Shown piece by piece: positions 28,520-37,252 of a DNA stretch of 64,000 nt; position 1 is the stretch's first letter; the number at the start of each line of letters is the position of its first letter. The position numbers and the translations under genes were made by a program. Source of the DNA: JABFSA01 sp963827515 (lineage in GTDB: Bacteria; Acidobacteriota; Vicinamibacteria; Vicinamibacterales; UBA2999); NCBI GenBank assembly GCA_963827515.1, contig CAWHBF010000025.1, forward strand, positions 372,001-436,000, given 5' to 3'. The notes under the pieces were generated by a model. It searched no databases. It was not told where the DNA came from and saw only the letters and a list, made by a program, of their open reading frames with translations.

Positions 28520-30565
28520 CTAGGCGAGGCCAACGGCGACCAGGACGACGTCAATTGCCTTGATCCCCAGGAAGGGCAGCACGACACCGCCGACCCCATA
28601 GATCAGCAGGTTGCGTCGCAGAATCGCCGCCGCGCCGAGCGGCTTATAGCTGATGCCGCGGAGCGCGAGCGGGATCAGGCCGATGATGATCACGGCGTTG
28701 AAGATGACCGCCGCCAGGATGGCGGATTCCGGTGTCGCCAGGCCCATGATGTTCAGGACGCCGAGCTGCGGAAACGCCAGAATGAACATCGCCGGGATGA
28801 TGGCGAAGTACTTCGCCACGTCGTTGGCGATCGAGAAGGTGGTCAGCGCGCCTCTGGTCATCAGCAGCTGCTTGCCGATTTCGACGATTTCGATCAGCTT
28901 GGTCGGGTTGGAGTCGAGGTCGACCATGTTGCCGGCTTCCTTGGCGGCCATCGTGCCCGTGTTCATCGCGACGCCCGACGTCCGCCTGCGCCAGCGCCGG
29001 GGCGTCGTTCGTGCCGTCGCCCGTCATCGCCACCATCCGGCCCGCGCCCTGTTCCTGACGAATGAGCTGTCAGTTTGTCCTCCGGCGTCGCCTGCGCCAT
29101 GAAGTCGTCCACGCCCGCTTCCGCTGCAATGGCGGCGGCGGTGAGCGGGTTGTCTCCGGTGATCATGACGGTCTTGATACCCATCGCGCGCAGATGCGCG
29201 AAGCGCTCGCGCATGCCGCCTTTGACAATGTCCTTCAGGTGGACGACGCCCAGCGCACGTCCGTTCTCGGCGACCAGGAGCGGCGTGCCGCCTTCGCGTG
29301 CGATCCGGTCCACCTGGCCTTGAGATCCGCTGGAATCGTGTTGCCGTGCTCCTGAACGAAGCGCTCAATCGCATCGGACGCGCCCTTGCGGATGCGGCGG
29401 CCGTTCAAATCGACTCCCGACATGCGCGTCGTCGCCGAGAACGGGATGAACACCGCCTCATGCGAGGCGAACGCGCGGCCCCGGATCCCGTACTTCTCCT
29501 TGGCGAGCACGACGATCGACCGTCCTTCCGGTGTCTCGTCCGCCAGGGAGGCGAGCTGTGCCGCGTCTGCCAGCGTGGCGTCGCTGATCCCGGCGACGGG
29601 ACGGAACTCGGTCGCCTGACGGTTGCCCAAGCGTGATCGTGCCAGTCTTGTCCAGCAGCAGCGTGTCGACGTCGCCTGCGGCTTCGACTGACCGCCCGGA
29701 CATCGCGAGCACGTTGTGCTGAACGAGGCGATCCATGCCGGCGATACCGATCGCGGAAATCAACGCGCCGATAGTGGTCGGAATGAGGCAGACGAGCAGC
29801 GCGATCAGCACGGGTATTGGGATGCTCGTGCCTGCGTAGTACGCGAACGGCTGCAGCGTCACGACGACCAGCAGAAACACAAGCGTCAGCACGGCGAGCA
29901 GGATGTTGAGTGCGATCTCGTTGGGCGTCTTCTGACGCTCTGCGCCCTCCACGAGCGCGATCATGCGGTCGAGAAATGTTTCGCCGGGGTTGGACGTAAT
30001 CCGCACGACGATCCAGTCCGACAGCACCTTCGTTCCGCCCGTCACGGCGGACCGATCGCCGCCGGATTCCCGGATGACCGGCGCCGATTCGCCGGTGATG
30101 GCCGATTCGTCGACACTGGCCACCCCCTCGATGATCTCGCCGTCGCCGGGAATCATCTGGCCGGCCTCGACTCGCACGATGTCGCCCGCCCGCAACGTGC
30201 TTGCCGGCGACGGTCTCGCGTTGTCCGTCGCGCAGCCGCACGGCCATGGTGTCGGCCTTGGCCTTGCGCAAGGTGGCGGCCTGCGCCTTGCCGCGGCCTT
30301 CCGCCATCGCTTCGGCGAAGTTGGCGAAGAGCACGGTGAACCAGAGCCAGAAGGCGACCTGCCCGGTGAAGAGCGGGTTCGCCGACGCCGGTGAGCAGCT
30401 CCTGGACGAAGACCATCGTCGTCACGAGGCTGCCGACTTCGACGATGAACATCACAGGGTTCCTGAACTGCTGCCGCGGGATCGAGCTTCGTGAAGGAAT
30501 CGACGATTGCCTGCCGCAGGATGCCTGGAATCCCAGAGCGACGTGTGACGTGCGCGTTCTGCCAT
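28520..30565 (-). CDS. kdpB: KdpB, P-type ATPase subunit of the potassium pump (about eight frameshifts)
   Basis: The span would encode about 681 residues; E. coli KdpB has 682. The start is ATG 30565 (MAERARHTSLWDSR), five bases after the kdpC stop, with AGGAG overlapping that stop. All hallmarks are present in pieces: SAITGESAPV in the actuator domain, LLLDKTGTITLG with the phosphorylated Asp, VMITGDNPLTAAAIA, VAMTGDGTNDAPALAQADVG and the C-terminal helices. Breaks fall near 30525, 30478, 30395, 30200, 29630, 29310, 29065 and 28975, each a one-base slip without loss of conserved residues. No nonsense codons appear apart from those produced by slippage. Confidence 0.85.
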
Positions 30566-30569
30566 GTGA

Positions 30570-31196
30570 TCAGCTCCTACCGGCCGTCCGTGTCGTTCGA
30601 TGGCGCGTCGGACTGTCAACGGCCGGCCCGAACGACGCATCGAGTGCCAGGTTCAGCTCGAGCACATTGACCCGCGCCCGCCCGAGGAACCCAAAGGTGG
30701 GCGGTTCGGTGTGCGCCAGCACGAGCTCGCGCACGCGCTGCGAGCGGGGCGCCGCGCGCCGATGCGACGCGGCCCGCTTGCAGGTCGGCCGCGGCAGGCG
30801 GGATATGCGGGTCGAGACCCGCGCCGCTGGCTGTCACCATCTCCGACGGAACCTGCCGCGGAGTGGCCCCTTCCTGTGTCGTGACCGCCTGCAAGCCGCT
30901 CCTGCACGGCCTTCAGGTGATCGGGATTCGAGGGCCCGTAGTTCGTGCCGCCGGTCGACGCGGCGTTGTAGTCGACACCCGACGGGCGCGGCGTGGAAGT
31001 ACTCGGGTCTCGTGAACTTCTGCGCGATGAGTCGGGATCCCACGATCGTCCCGTCATCGCGTCGAATGAGGCTGCCTTCCGCCTGCGACGGAAACGCGAT
31101 GCGGCCCACGGCCCACAGGACGACGTGGTAACCGCCGCCAAGCAGCACCATCGCCACGATGGTGAAGCGGATGCCTTGTGTGATTTCTTTGCCCAT
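30570..31196 (-). CDS. kdpC: KdpC subunit of the potassium pump (three frameshifts)
   Basis: The single N-terminal helix lies in MGKEITQGIRFTIVAMVLLG and is followed by GSRLIAQKFTRPEYFHA. Later pieces give SGVDYNAASTGGTNYGPSN, VPSEMVTASGAGLDPHIPPA and the end RVNVLELNLALD, spread over frames that slip near 30985, 30890 and 30750. Total length is about 208 residues. KdpC is the periplasmic subunit thought to raise K+ affinity. It lies between kdpA and kdpB, whereas the classical order is kdpFABC. Confidence 0.85.
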
Positions 31197-31207
31197 GATG
31201 ACGCTCC

Positions 31208-32918
31208 TCAGCGCAGCGCGAGATGTTCTGCGATCGGGCCGAGCACGGCGACCGGCATGAACATCAGAAGGCCCAGGATGACGATGACGGCCCAGAGCGT
31301 GAAGCCGAAGGTGGCGCTGTCAGCGCGCAGCGAGCCTGCCGTTTCAGGTGCCGAAGGCTTCGCGGCCAACGAGCCGGCGAGCGCCAGCGGGGCGATGATC
31401 GGGATGTAACGCGACAGCAGCATCACCAGGCCCGTCGAGATGTTCCAGAAGGGCGTGTTGTCGCCAAGCCCCTCGAAGCCGGAGCCGTTGTTGGCGGCGG
31501 CGGACGTGAACTCGTACAGCATCTCGGAGAAGCCGTGCGGGCCTGGGTTCTTGAGCCAAGCGAGGGCCGTTCCAGGATCAGCAGTGGTCGCCCAGAGGTA
31601 GCAGGCGACGGCCGTGCCGACCAGCACCGCCAACGGGTGCCAGAGGAGCGCCAGGCTGGCCAGCTTCATCTCCTTGGCTTCGACCTTCTTGCCGAGGAAC
31701 TCCGGCGTGCGGCCGATCATCATTCCCGCGACGAAGACGGCGACGATGACGAAGATCAGCATGTTGATGAAGCCGACGCCGACGCCGCCGAAGATGTTGT
31801 TGAGCCACATGCCGATCATCGGCAGCAGGCCGCCCAGCGGCGTCAGCGAATCGTGCATCGCGTTCACCGAGCCGTTGGATGTGACGGTCGTGCTGACGGC
31901 CCATAACGCGGAGAGTCCGGCGCCGAAGCGCACCTCTTTGCCCTCCATGGAGCCGGTGGACTGATCCACACCCATGCCAGCGATGGCCGGATTGCCGCCG
32001 CCCTCCAGGGCCACGCCGGCAACGACCATCGGAATGTAGACCGCCAGCATCGTCACAAAGATCACGACGGCAAGGCGTCGCCGGCCCGTCATGTAGCCGA
32101 GCGTCCAGACCATCGCCATCGGGATGAGCACGATCGCCCAGAGCTCGACAAAGTTGGAGAGCGGAGCGGGATTCTCGTACGGATGAGCGGAGTTCGGGCC
32201 GAAGTAGCCGCCGCCGTTGGTGCCGAGTTGCTTGATTGAGACGACGGCAGCCGTCACGCCACGCGCGATCGTTTGTTCCTGTCCTTCGAGTGTGGTCGCC
32301 TTCGCCGCTCCCTCGAAGGTCATCGGCGTGCCCTGGGACATGACAACGATCGAGACCAGCAATGCCAGCGGGAGGAACAGTCGGAAGGTGGCACGAGTGA
32401 GGTCGACGTAGAAATTGCCCGAGTTGCGTCAACCGATTGCCCGCGAGCCCACGAATGGTCGCCACGCACGCAGCGACGCCGGTCGCGGCTGTCACGAACT
32501 GCAAGAAACTGATCACGACCATCTGTGAGAAGTACGAAAGTCCAGTCTCGCCGCTGTAGTGCTGCAGGTTCGTGTTCGTAGTGAAGCTCGAAATGGTGTT
32601 GAAGGCCAGCGTCGGCTCCATATTGGCGATGCCGTCCGGGTTGAGGGGCAGCACGCGCTGGAGAGAGACGACCGCGAACGTCGCAATCCACATGACGACG
32701 TTGGAGACGAGCAGGGACCGGGAATACCGCTTCCAGTCCTGTTGCTCTTGTGGATCGACCCCGGTCAGCCGAAGGACCAGCCGCTCGAGCGGAACCAGGA
32801 CGGGATCGAGCCAGGTACGCTGGCCCGTGAAGACCTTGAACATGTACCGGCCGAGCGGCAGGCTCGTGGCGATGCTGAACAAAATCGTAAAGACGACGGC
32901 GAGGTATTCGGTGCCCAT
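31208..32918 (-). CDS. kdpA: KdpA, potassium-channel-like subunit (one frameshift)
   Basis: The start MGTEYLAVVFTILFSIATSL matches family alignment. Four degenerate selectivity-filter loops can be seen: FTTNTNLQHYSGE, LGTNGGGYFGPN, TVTSNGSVNAM and AAANNGSGFEGLG. The frame slips once near 32425, in GNRLTQLGNFYVDLTRATFR. About 569 residues, against 557 in E. coli. KdpA binds and funnels K+ to KdpB. Transcribed from the operator C region through two small membrane genes and kdpF. Confidence 0.9.
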
Positions 32919-32928
32919 GATGAATCTT

Positions 32929-33009
32929 TCAGAAGCGTTCTGGGCGCAGCATCGCGTAGACCAGATAGACCATCGCGGCAATGCTCAGCACCAATGACAC
33001 AAGGTCCAT
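32929..33009 (-). CDS. kdpF: KdpF stabilising peptide
   Basis: The 26-residue single-helix peptide MDLVSLVLSIAAMVYLVYAM ends LRPERF. The VYLVYAxLRPERF end is the KdpF signature; E. coli ends YLVYALINAEAF. It lies 10 bases before the kdpA start, its canonical place. Confidence 0.88.
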   Translation of the reverse strand: MDLVSLVLSIAAMVYLVYAMLRPERF

Positions 33010-33017
33010 CACGTCAC

Positions 33018-33101
33018 CTACAGCTGATCGCAGAACGTGGCGAAGCCGGCCATCGCAGCGAACGCGGCCATTCCGAGCAGCACCATGCCAAATGTCAGCA
33101 T
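33018..33101 (-). CDS. 27-residue membrane peptide of the kdp operon
   Basis: The reading frame MLTFGMVLLGMAAFAAMAGF then ATFCDQL encodes one hydrophobic helix with a short polar tail. Its ATG directly follows the TAA of the upstream 73-residue gene, and its stop is eight bases before kdpF. Small peptides ending in a C-D-x-L motif are often found before kdpF in other genomes. The role is unknown. The tight packing supports translation. Confidence 0.6.
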   Translation of the reverse strand: MLTFGMVLLGMAAFAAMAGFATFCDQL

Positions 33102-33323
33102 TTACGTCCTCCCGTAGGTCCACGCGCCAAGGAACATCAGCACGAAGAGGGCGCCCACGATCCACCCTGCGGCGAACCAGGGCCACACCGGAGCGTTGAT
33201 GTATCGCCCCTGGAGTTCCGAGGGTGGCGTTTCGGATGTCGATCTGCCGACGAGCGTGCTTCTCAGCTCTTGAAGGCTTGCGATAACGTCGTCGAGCGTC
33301 TTTACACTGTTCCCGGCGTCCAT
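33102..33323 (-). CDS. 73-residue membrane protein leading the kdp operon
   Basis: The N-terminal half is a helical polar stretch (VKTLDDVIASLQELRSTLVG). The C-terminal half has one membrane segment (WFAAGWIVGALFVLMFLGAW) and ends TYGRT. It is the first gene after operator C in the kdp direction. I know no family name. It could be a KdpF-like accessory or a regulator of the pump. Confidence 0.55.
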   Translation of the reverse strand: MDAGNSVKTLDDVIASLQELRSTLVGRSTSETPPSELQGRYINAPVWPWFAAGWIVGALFVLMFLGAWTYGRT

Positions 33324-33358
33324 GCATACACGATACGAGGCAAGCCGCTAAAGGAATC

Positions 33359-33389
33359 CGCAAAAAGCCATAAAGAGTTCGTAAAGGTC
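33359..33389 (+). promoter_or_regulatory. KdpE-like operator C (kdp operon / kdpD divergent promoter)
   Basis: Repeats CGCAAAAAGC / CATAAAGAGTT / CGTAAAGGTC lie in the 102-base gap between the kdp operon and the KdpD sensory gene, with a weaker CGCTAAAGGAA unit upstream. Relative to kdp the T-rich strand is the coding strand, as at the E. coli kdpFABC KdpE site. Confidence 0.65.
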
Positions 33390-33425
33390 GGGCGACCAGT
33401 CGAATGTGCGCGTTAGGATGCGGTT

Positions 33426-34559
33426 GTGAGCGAGCGAGTACGACCGACTGGGGAACAGCTACTGGCGAAGCTGCAGAGCGACAAGCGAGCCCGCCTGCGC
33501 ATCTACATCGGGGCTGCGCCCGGCGTCGGCAAGACCTATTCGATGATCGAGGACGCGCATACGCTTCGCCGCGAGGGCGTCGATGTTGTCCTTGGGTTTG
33601 TGGAAGCGCACGGGCGTGCTGACACGGAGGCGCGGATCGCCGACCTCGAAGTGATCGCTCGGCGTAAGATCGAATACCGGGGCGTCGTCCTCGAAGAGAT
33701 GGACCTCAATGCGATCCTCGCCCGAAAGCCAATGCTGTGCGTGGTCGACGAGCTGGCGCACACGAATGCCCCAGGCAGCAGACACGTCAAGCGCTATCAG
33801 GATGTCCAGGAATTGCTGGACGCGGGTATTGGCGTGATGACGGCAGTGAACATCCAGCATCTCGAAACGCTCAACGACGCAGTGAGTCGTGTTACTGGAG
33901 TCCGAGTGCGGGAGACCGTGCCGGACACGCTCCTCGACCGCGCCGATGAAATCGTCAACGTCGATGTGACCGTTGAGGAGTTACACAGCCGCCTGCGGCA
34001 GGGCAAGGTCTACAGGCCGGAGAAGGTGGAGCAGGCTCTCACGAACTTCTTTCGCGAGACGAATATTTCGACCCTTCGAGAGCTCGCGTTGCGAGCCGTG
34101 GCGGACGAAATCGGTGAGAAGGCGGCGTCGCGGCGCCAGCGGGAAGGCTTGGAGCCAGCGCTCATTCCCGAACGGGTTATGGTCTGTATGAGCTCCAGTG
34201 GTGACGCGCCGAGAGTCATTCGAGCCGGTGCTCGGATTGCGGGACGCCTCGGCGCGCATTGGTACGCCGTCTATGTCGAGACGCCCCGGGAACGCCCCGG
34301 CGTTATCAAGGCAGCGGATCGCGAGGCGCTGGAACGCAATATTGCGTTGGCTGAAGAACTTGGCGCTACTGTCGTGCGCGTGAGTGCGGACAAGCCAGGC
34401 GATGGACTCGTCGCGTTCGCGAAGAGGGAGGGCATCACGCACGTCGTATTCGGGCAGAGCGCGCGGTCACGGTGGGAGATCCTGATGAAGGGATCGACGT
34501 TGAACCGGTTCCTCGAAGAGGTCAGTGATGCAACAGTGCAGGTAGTGCCTCAGCTGTGA
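33426..34559 (+). CDS. Stand-alone KdpD sensory half (KdpD N-domain plus USP domain)
   Basis: The 377-residue soluble protein starts at GTG. Residues about 20-230 are the KdpD N-terminal domain, with Walker A GAAPGVGKTYSM and Walker B CVVDELAHTNAPGSRH. Residues about 245-375 are a universal-stress-protein-like domain. No transmembrane or kinase domain follows; the frame ends cleanly. Similar truncated KdpD proteins are known in cyanobacteria (Anabaena) and Deinococcus. The kinase half lies 7 kb away on the other side of the kdp operon. The protein may bind the DUF4118 kinase and supply the nucleotide- or K+-sensing input. Confidence 0.88.
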   Translation: MSERVRPTGEQLLAKLQSDKRARLRIYIGAAPGVGKTYSMIEDAHTLRREGVDVVLGFVEAHGRADTEARIADLEVIARRKIEYRGVVLEEMDLNAILARKPMLCVVDELAHTNAPGSRHVKRYQDVQELLDAGIGVMTAVNIQHLETLNDAVSRVTGVRVRETVPDTLLDRADEIVNVDVTVEELHSRLRQGKVYRPEKVEQALTNFFRETNISTLRELALRAVADEIGEKAASRRQREGLEPALIPERVMVCMSSSGDAPRVIRAGARIAGRLGAHWYAVYVETPRERPGVIKAADREALERNIALAEELGATVVRVSADKPGDGLVAFAKREGITHVVFGQSARSRWEILMKGSTLNRFLEEVSDATVQVVPQL

Positions 34560-34623
34560 CGAAGGTAATTGGAGCGTCACATATCCAAATTGGAAGAGCT
34601 GATCGCAGTAACATAGGCGCTTC

Positions 34624-35016
34624 ATGCGCGCCCAGGTATGTGTTGTTTTCGTCGTATGTGCGGCGTGTGCGGGTCGACCTACCTCCCCACCGTTTGCCGG
34701 CATGACGATGCCCAGCGTGGACGGCTGTTTTCTCCGGGTGTGGGACGCCCCGCAATTGGCCGGACTGAGCGACTTCATCAACGGTCCGAGAGACTACGCC
34801 ACGCTGCGTGACCTTCCGGGTGGTCGGCTCTGGAACAACCGCATCAGAAGTGCGTACGCCGGCCCGGCCGCGACCGTCACGTTGTGGATGGACGAAAACT
34901 TTCGGGGGGCGAGCCTGACGCTCCAGCCCGACACCACGTATCGCCTGCTGCCGGAGTCCGTCAGTGGACAGGCGGAGTCGATGACTGTCGTGTGTCCCGG
35001 TGTCGCCACCGACTGA
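34624..35016 (+). CDS. Secreted beta/gamma-crystallin-like protein
   Basis: A short signal peptide with several Cys residues (MRAQVCVVFVVCAACAG) may be a lipoprotein signal. The domain pattern WNNRIRSAYAGPAATVTLW, then MDENFRGASLTLQPDTTY, is that of a beta/gamma-crystallin Greek-key motif, which often binds calcium. The residue pair expected for calcium (N/D-N/D-x-x-S/T-S) is partly present as NNRIRS. The 130-residue length allows one or two motifs. Function unknown. Confidence 0.6.
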   Translation: MRAQVCVVFVVCAACAGRPTSPPFAGMTMPSVDGCFLRVWDAPQLAGLSDFINGPRDYATLRDLPGGRLWNNRIRSAYAGPAATVTLWMDENFRGASLTLQPDTTYRLLPESVSGQAESMTVVCPGVATD

Positions 35017-35168
35017 GCGGCTAGCGTTTCTTCGCCGGCTAACCGGTGCTTGGCACCGTTGCGAGTGGGCACGACCCCTGCTCTGGTTCTCTCGCCTCGC
35101 GTCGCTAGGGAGCCAAGGTGCGGCTCCTCGGCCACTACGGCGAGGGACGGAGGAACGTGTCGCTCTCC

Positions 35169-36902
35169 TTACGCGCCCCCAGACAACTCCGCATGGGCGC
35201 GCGCGCGTTCCCGGTCGATCTGCTCCGGCGTTGCACCGAGCGTATCGAGGATGTTCTCGATGAATGCCAACGCCACCTCGCCTTCGCCCGAGTACACAGT
35301 GTCGGCGCCGGCGTTCTTCAGGGGTGGGAGATCTCGCAGGTAGGCTGCGCGCGCCAGCACGCGGATGGTGGGGTTCAGCTCGCGTGCTGCGCGGATGACC
35401 TCGGCGCTGTGCGCCATCCCGGCGGAAGTCAGCACCAGGGTACCTGCCGACGGAACGCCCGCCGCGGTCAGCGTATCAACCTGGGTCGCGTCTCCGTAGA
35501 CCCCGCCGAGCCCCTCCTGCTGGAGCGCTCTGACGCTCTCCATGTTGAGCTCGACGACGGTGGGTGCGATCTGGTTTTCCCTGAGCAGCCTGACCACGGT
35601 CCGTCCGGTAGGTCCGTATCCAATCACGACCGCCCTGTGCGCGGGACTCGTGGGCCGGGTGGCGCTCGACGCCGCCGCGCCGGCCTGCGAAGGCGCCACG
35701 CGGTTCAGCGCGCGCCAGAGCCGCGGCCTCGCAGCGATCCATCGTTCGGCCGGCTCGATGGCACGGTAGAGCAGTGGATTGAGGACGATCGACACCATGG
35801 AGACCGCCACAATCGTGTTCGTCGCCGCGGTCGTCAGGATGCCGAGCTCCCTGGCGATCGTCGAGAGGATGAAGGAGAACTCGCCAATCTGCGCGAGGGC
35901 GATGCCCACGGTGAGCACGACCTTCAGCGGGTACCGCATCGCCCACACGATCAGCAGCGCCACGACAGGTTTGCCAACCAGGACGACCGCGAGCGCTCCC
36001 AGGAGCAGTCCCGGAGCGTCGAGCAACGAGGCGGGCTCCAAGAGCATGCCCACCGACACAAAGAAGAGCACCGCGAAGGCGTCGCGCAGGGGCAATGCAT
36101 CGGACGCAGCCCGGAGGCTGTAGTCCGAACGTCCCACGATCATGCCGGCGAGAAAGGCGCCGAGAGCCATGGACACACTGAAGATCAGCGCGGAGCCCAC
36201 GGCAATGCCCAGCGCGATCACCAGGACCGTCAGCGTGAAGAGCTCTCGCGATCGGGTGTCCGCGATATGGTCGAGGACGCGCGGGATGACGCGGGTCCCG
36301 ACGACGGAGGTGAAGGCCACGAGGACGGTGACCTTGATGGCTGTCGTTCCCAGGGCCATCCAGAGGGGAACATCGGCGTTGGCCGGATCGAAGAAGGCCG
36401 GGAGGAGCACCAGGGCGATGACGGTGAAGAGGTCTTCGACAACCAGCCACCCGACGGCGATATGGCCTGACGGCGTGTGCAGGTCGTTGTTGTCGGCGAG
36501 GACCCGCACGAGCACCACCGTGCTGGCGACGGACAAGGCCATCCCAAACACGATTCCCGCGTACCAGCCCCACCCGAACGCGTACCCGAGGAGTGCGCCA
36601 AGGACGGTGGCGACAAGGCTTTGCGCGACGGCTCCTGGGATCGCCACACGGCGCACCGCGAGCAGCTCTTCGACGTGAAACTGCAGACCGACGCCGAACA
36701 TGAGGAGAATGACGCCGATCTCCGCGAGCTGCTCGGCAAGCGTGGCGTTCGCAACGAATCCCGGGGTGTACGGACCGACAAGGGTTCCAGCGAGCAGATA
36801 CCCGACAATAGGCGAGAGTCCGAGTCGTTGGGTGACGTATCCGAGAATGAGGGCGGCAGTGAGCCCCCCGGTGAGCGTGAAAATCAGGTCGTACGCATGC
36901 AT
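35169..36902 (-). CDS. CPA2 cation:proton antiporter with RCK domain (YbaL/KefB type)
   Basis: The 577-residue protein starts MHAYDLIFTLTGGLTAALIL. It has about twelve membrane helices with the conserved QRLGLSPIVGYLLAGTLVGP, the VASTVVLVRVLADN region and WLVVEDLFTVIALVL with its acidic pair. A cytosolic Rossmann RCK/TrkA-N domain follows (VVIGYGPTGRTVVRLLREN). Such proteins export K+ or Na+ in exchange for protons under NAD(H) or thiol control. Its position beside kdp and kup suggests it is the efflux arm of the potassium cluster. Confidence 0.9.
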   Translation of the reverse strand: MHAYDLIFTLTGGLTAALILGYVTQRLGLSPIVGYLLAGTLVGPYTPGFVANATLAEQLAEIGVILLMFGVGLQFHVEELLAVRRVAIPGAVAQSLVATVLGALLGYAFGWGWYAGIVFGMALSVASTVVLVRVLADNNDLHTPSGHIAVGWLVVEDLFTVIALVLLPAFFDPANADVPLWMALGTTAIKVTVLVAFTSVVGTRVIPRVLDHIADTRSRELFTLTVLVIALGIAVGSALIFSVSMALGAFLAGMIVGRSDYSLRAASDALPLRDAFAVLFFVSVGMLLEPASLLDAPGLLLGALAVVLVGKPVVALLIVWAMRYPLKVVLTVGIALAQIGEFSFILSTIARELGILTTAATNTIVAVSMVSIVLNPLLYRAIEPAERWIAARPRLWRALNRVAPSQAGAAASSATRPTSPAHRAVVIGYGPTGRTVVRLLRENQIAPTVVELNMESVRALQQEGLGGVYGDATQVDTLTAAGVPSAGTLVLTSAGMAHSAEVIRAARELNPTIRVLARAAYLRDLPPLKNAGADTVYSGEGEVALAFIENILDTLGATPEQIDRERARAHAELSGGA

Positions 36903-37252
36903 TCAAAGTCCTCGACGAAGGTCCTGGTCGTTCGGTGGATCCACATTCCTGTCAGCGCGACATCCTGAATCGTAACGGACGAGGGACGTTGTCGACTGAG
37001 AAACCGCGACCCGTGTGGACGATCGTGGCTGGATCACTGCCGGCCGGAAGTGCCCCGCAAGGCCTTGACGTTGACTGTTCGGTAGACGCGCAGGCTAGAG
37101 CGCTTTTCGATTCGGCGTAGAGCGGAGGCTTCCGCCTTCGCGTAAAGCTTCGGCGGACCGCCGTAGCCTTGGCGGAGGCGGTTAGCCTCCGCGGACACGC
37201 GCACGCTGAAGCGTGCGCTCTACGTCGAAACCGGTTCGATTGAGGTGTGCCG
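36903..37252. repeat. 350-base gap with palindromic repeat (37117-37225)
   Basis: The gap lies between the end of the M1 peptidase and the start of the antiporter. 37117-37182 is nearly identical to 18285-18350 (core AAGCTTCGGCGGACCGCCGT). It is followed by a second arm pair (CACGCTGAAGCGTG, 37202-37215) ending in TCTACG. A stray GCGCAGGCTAGAGCGC unit is at 37088-37103. The antiporter promoter should lie near 36910-37000; I see no clear boxes. Confidence 0.7.

Noticed and set aside
28520..32918. kdpABC as decayed pseudogenes
   Set aside because: Every conserved motif and the total lengths are kept, and only single-base slips occur. Decay would also bring substitutions at active residues and nonsense codons.
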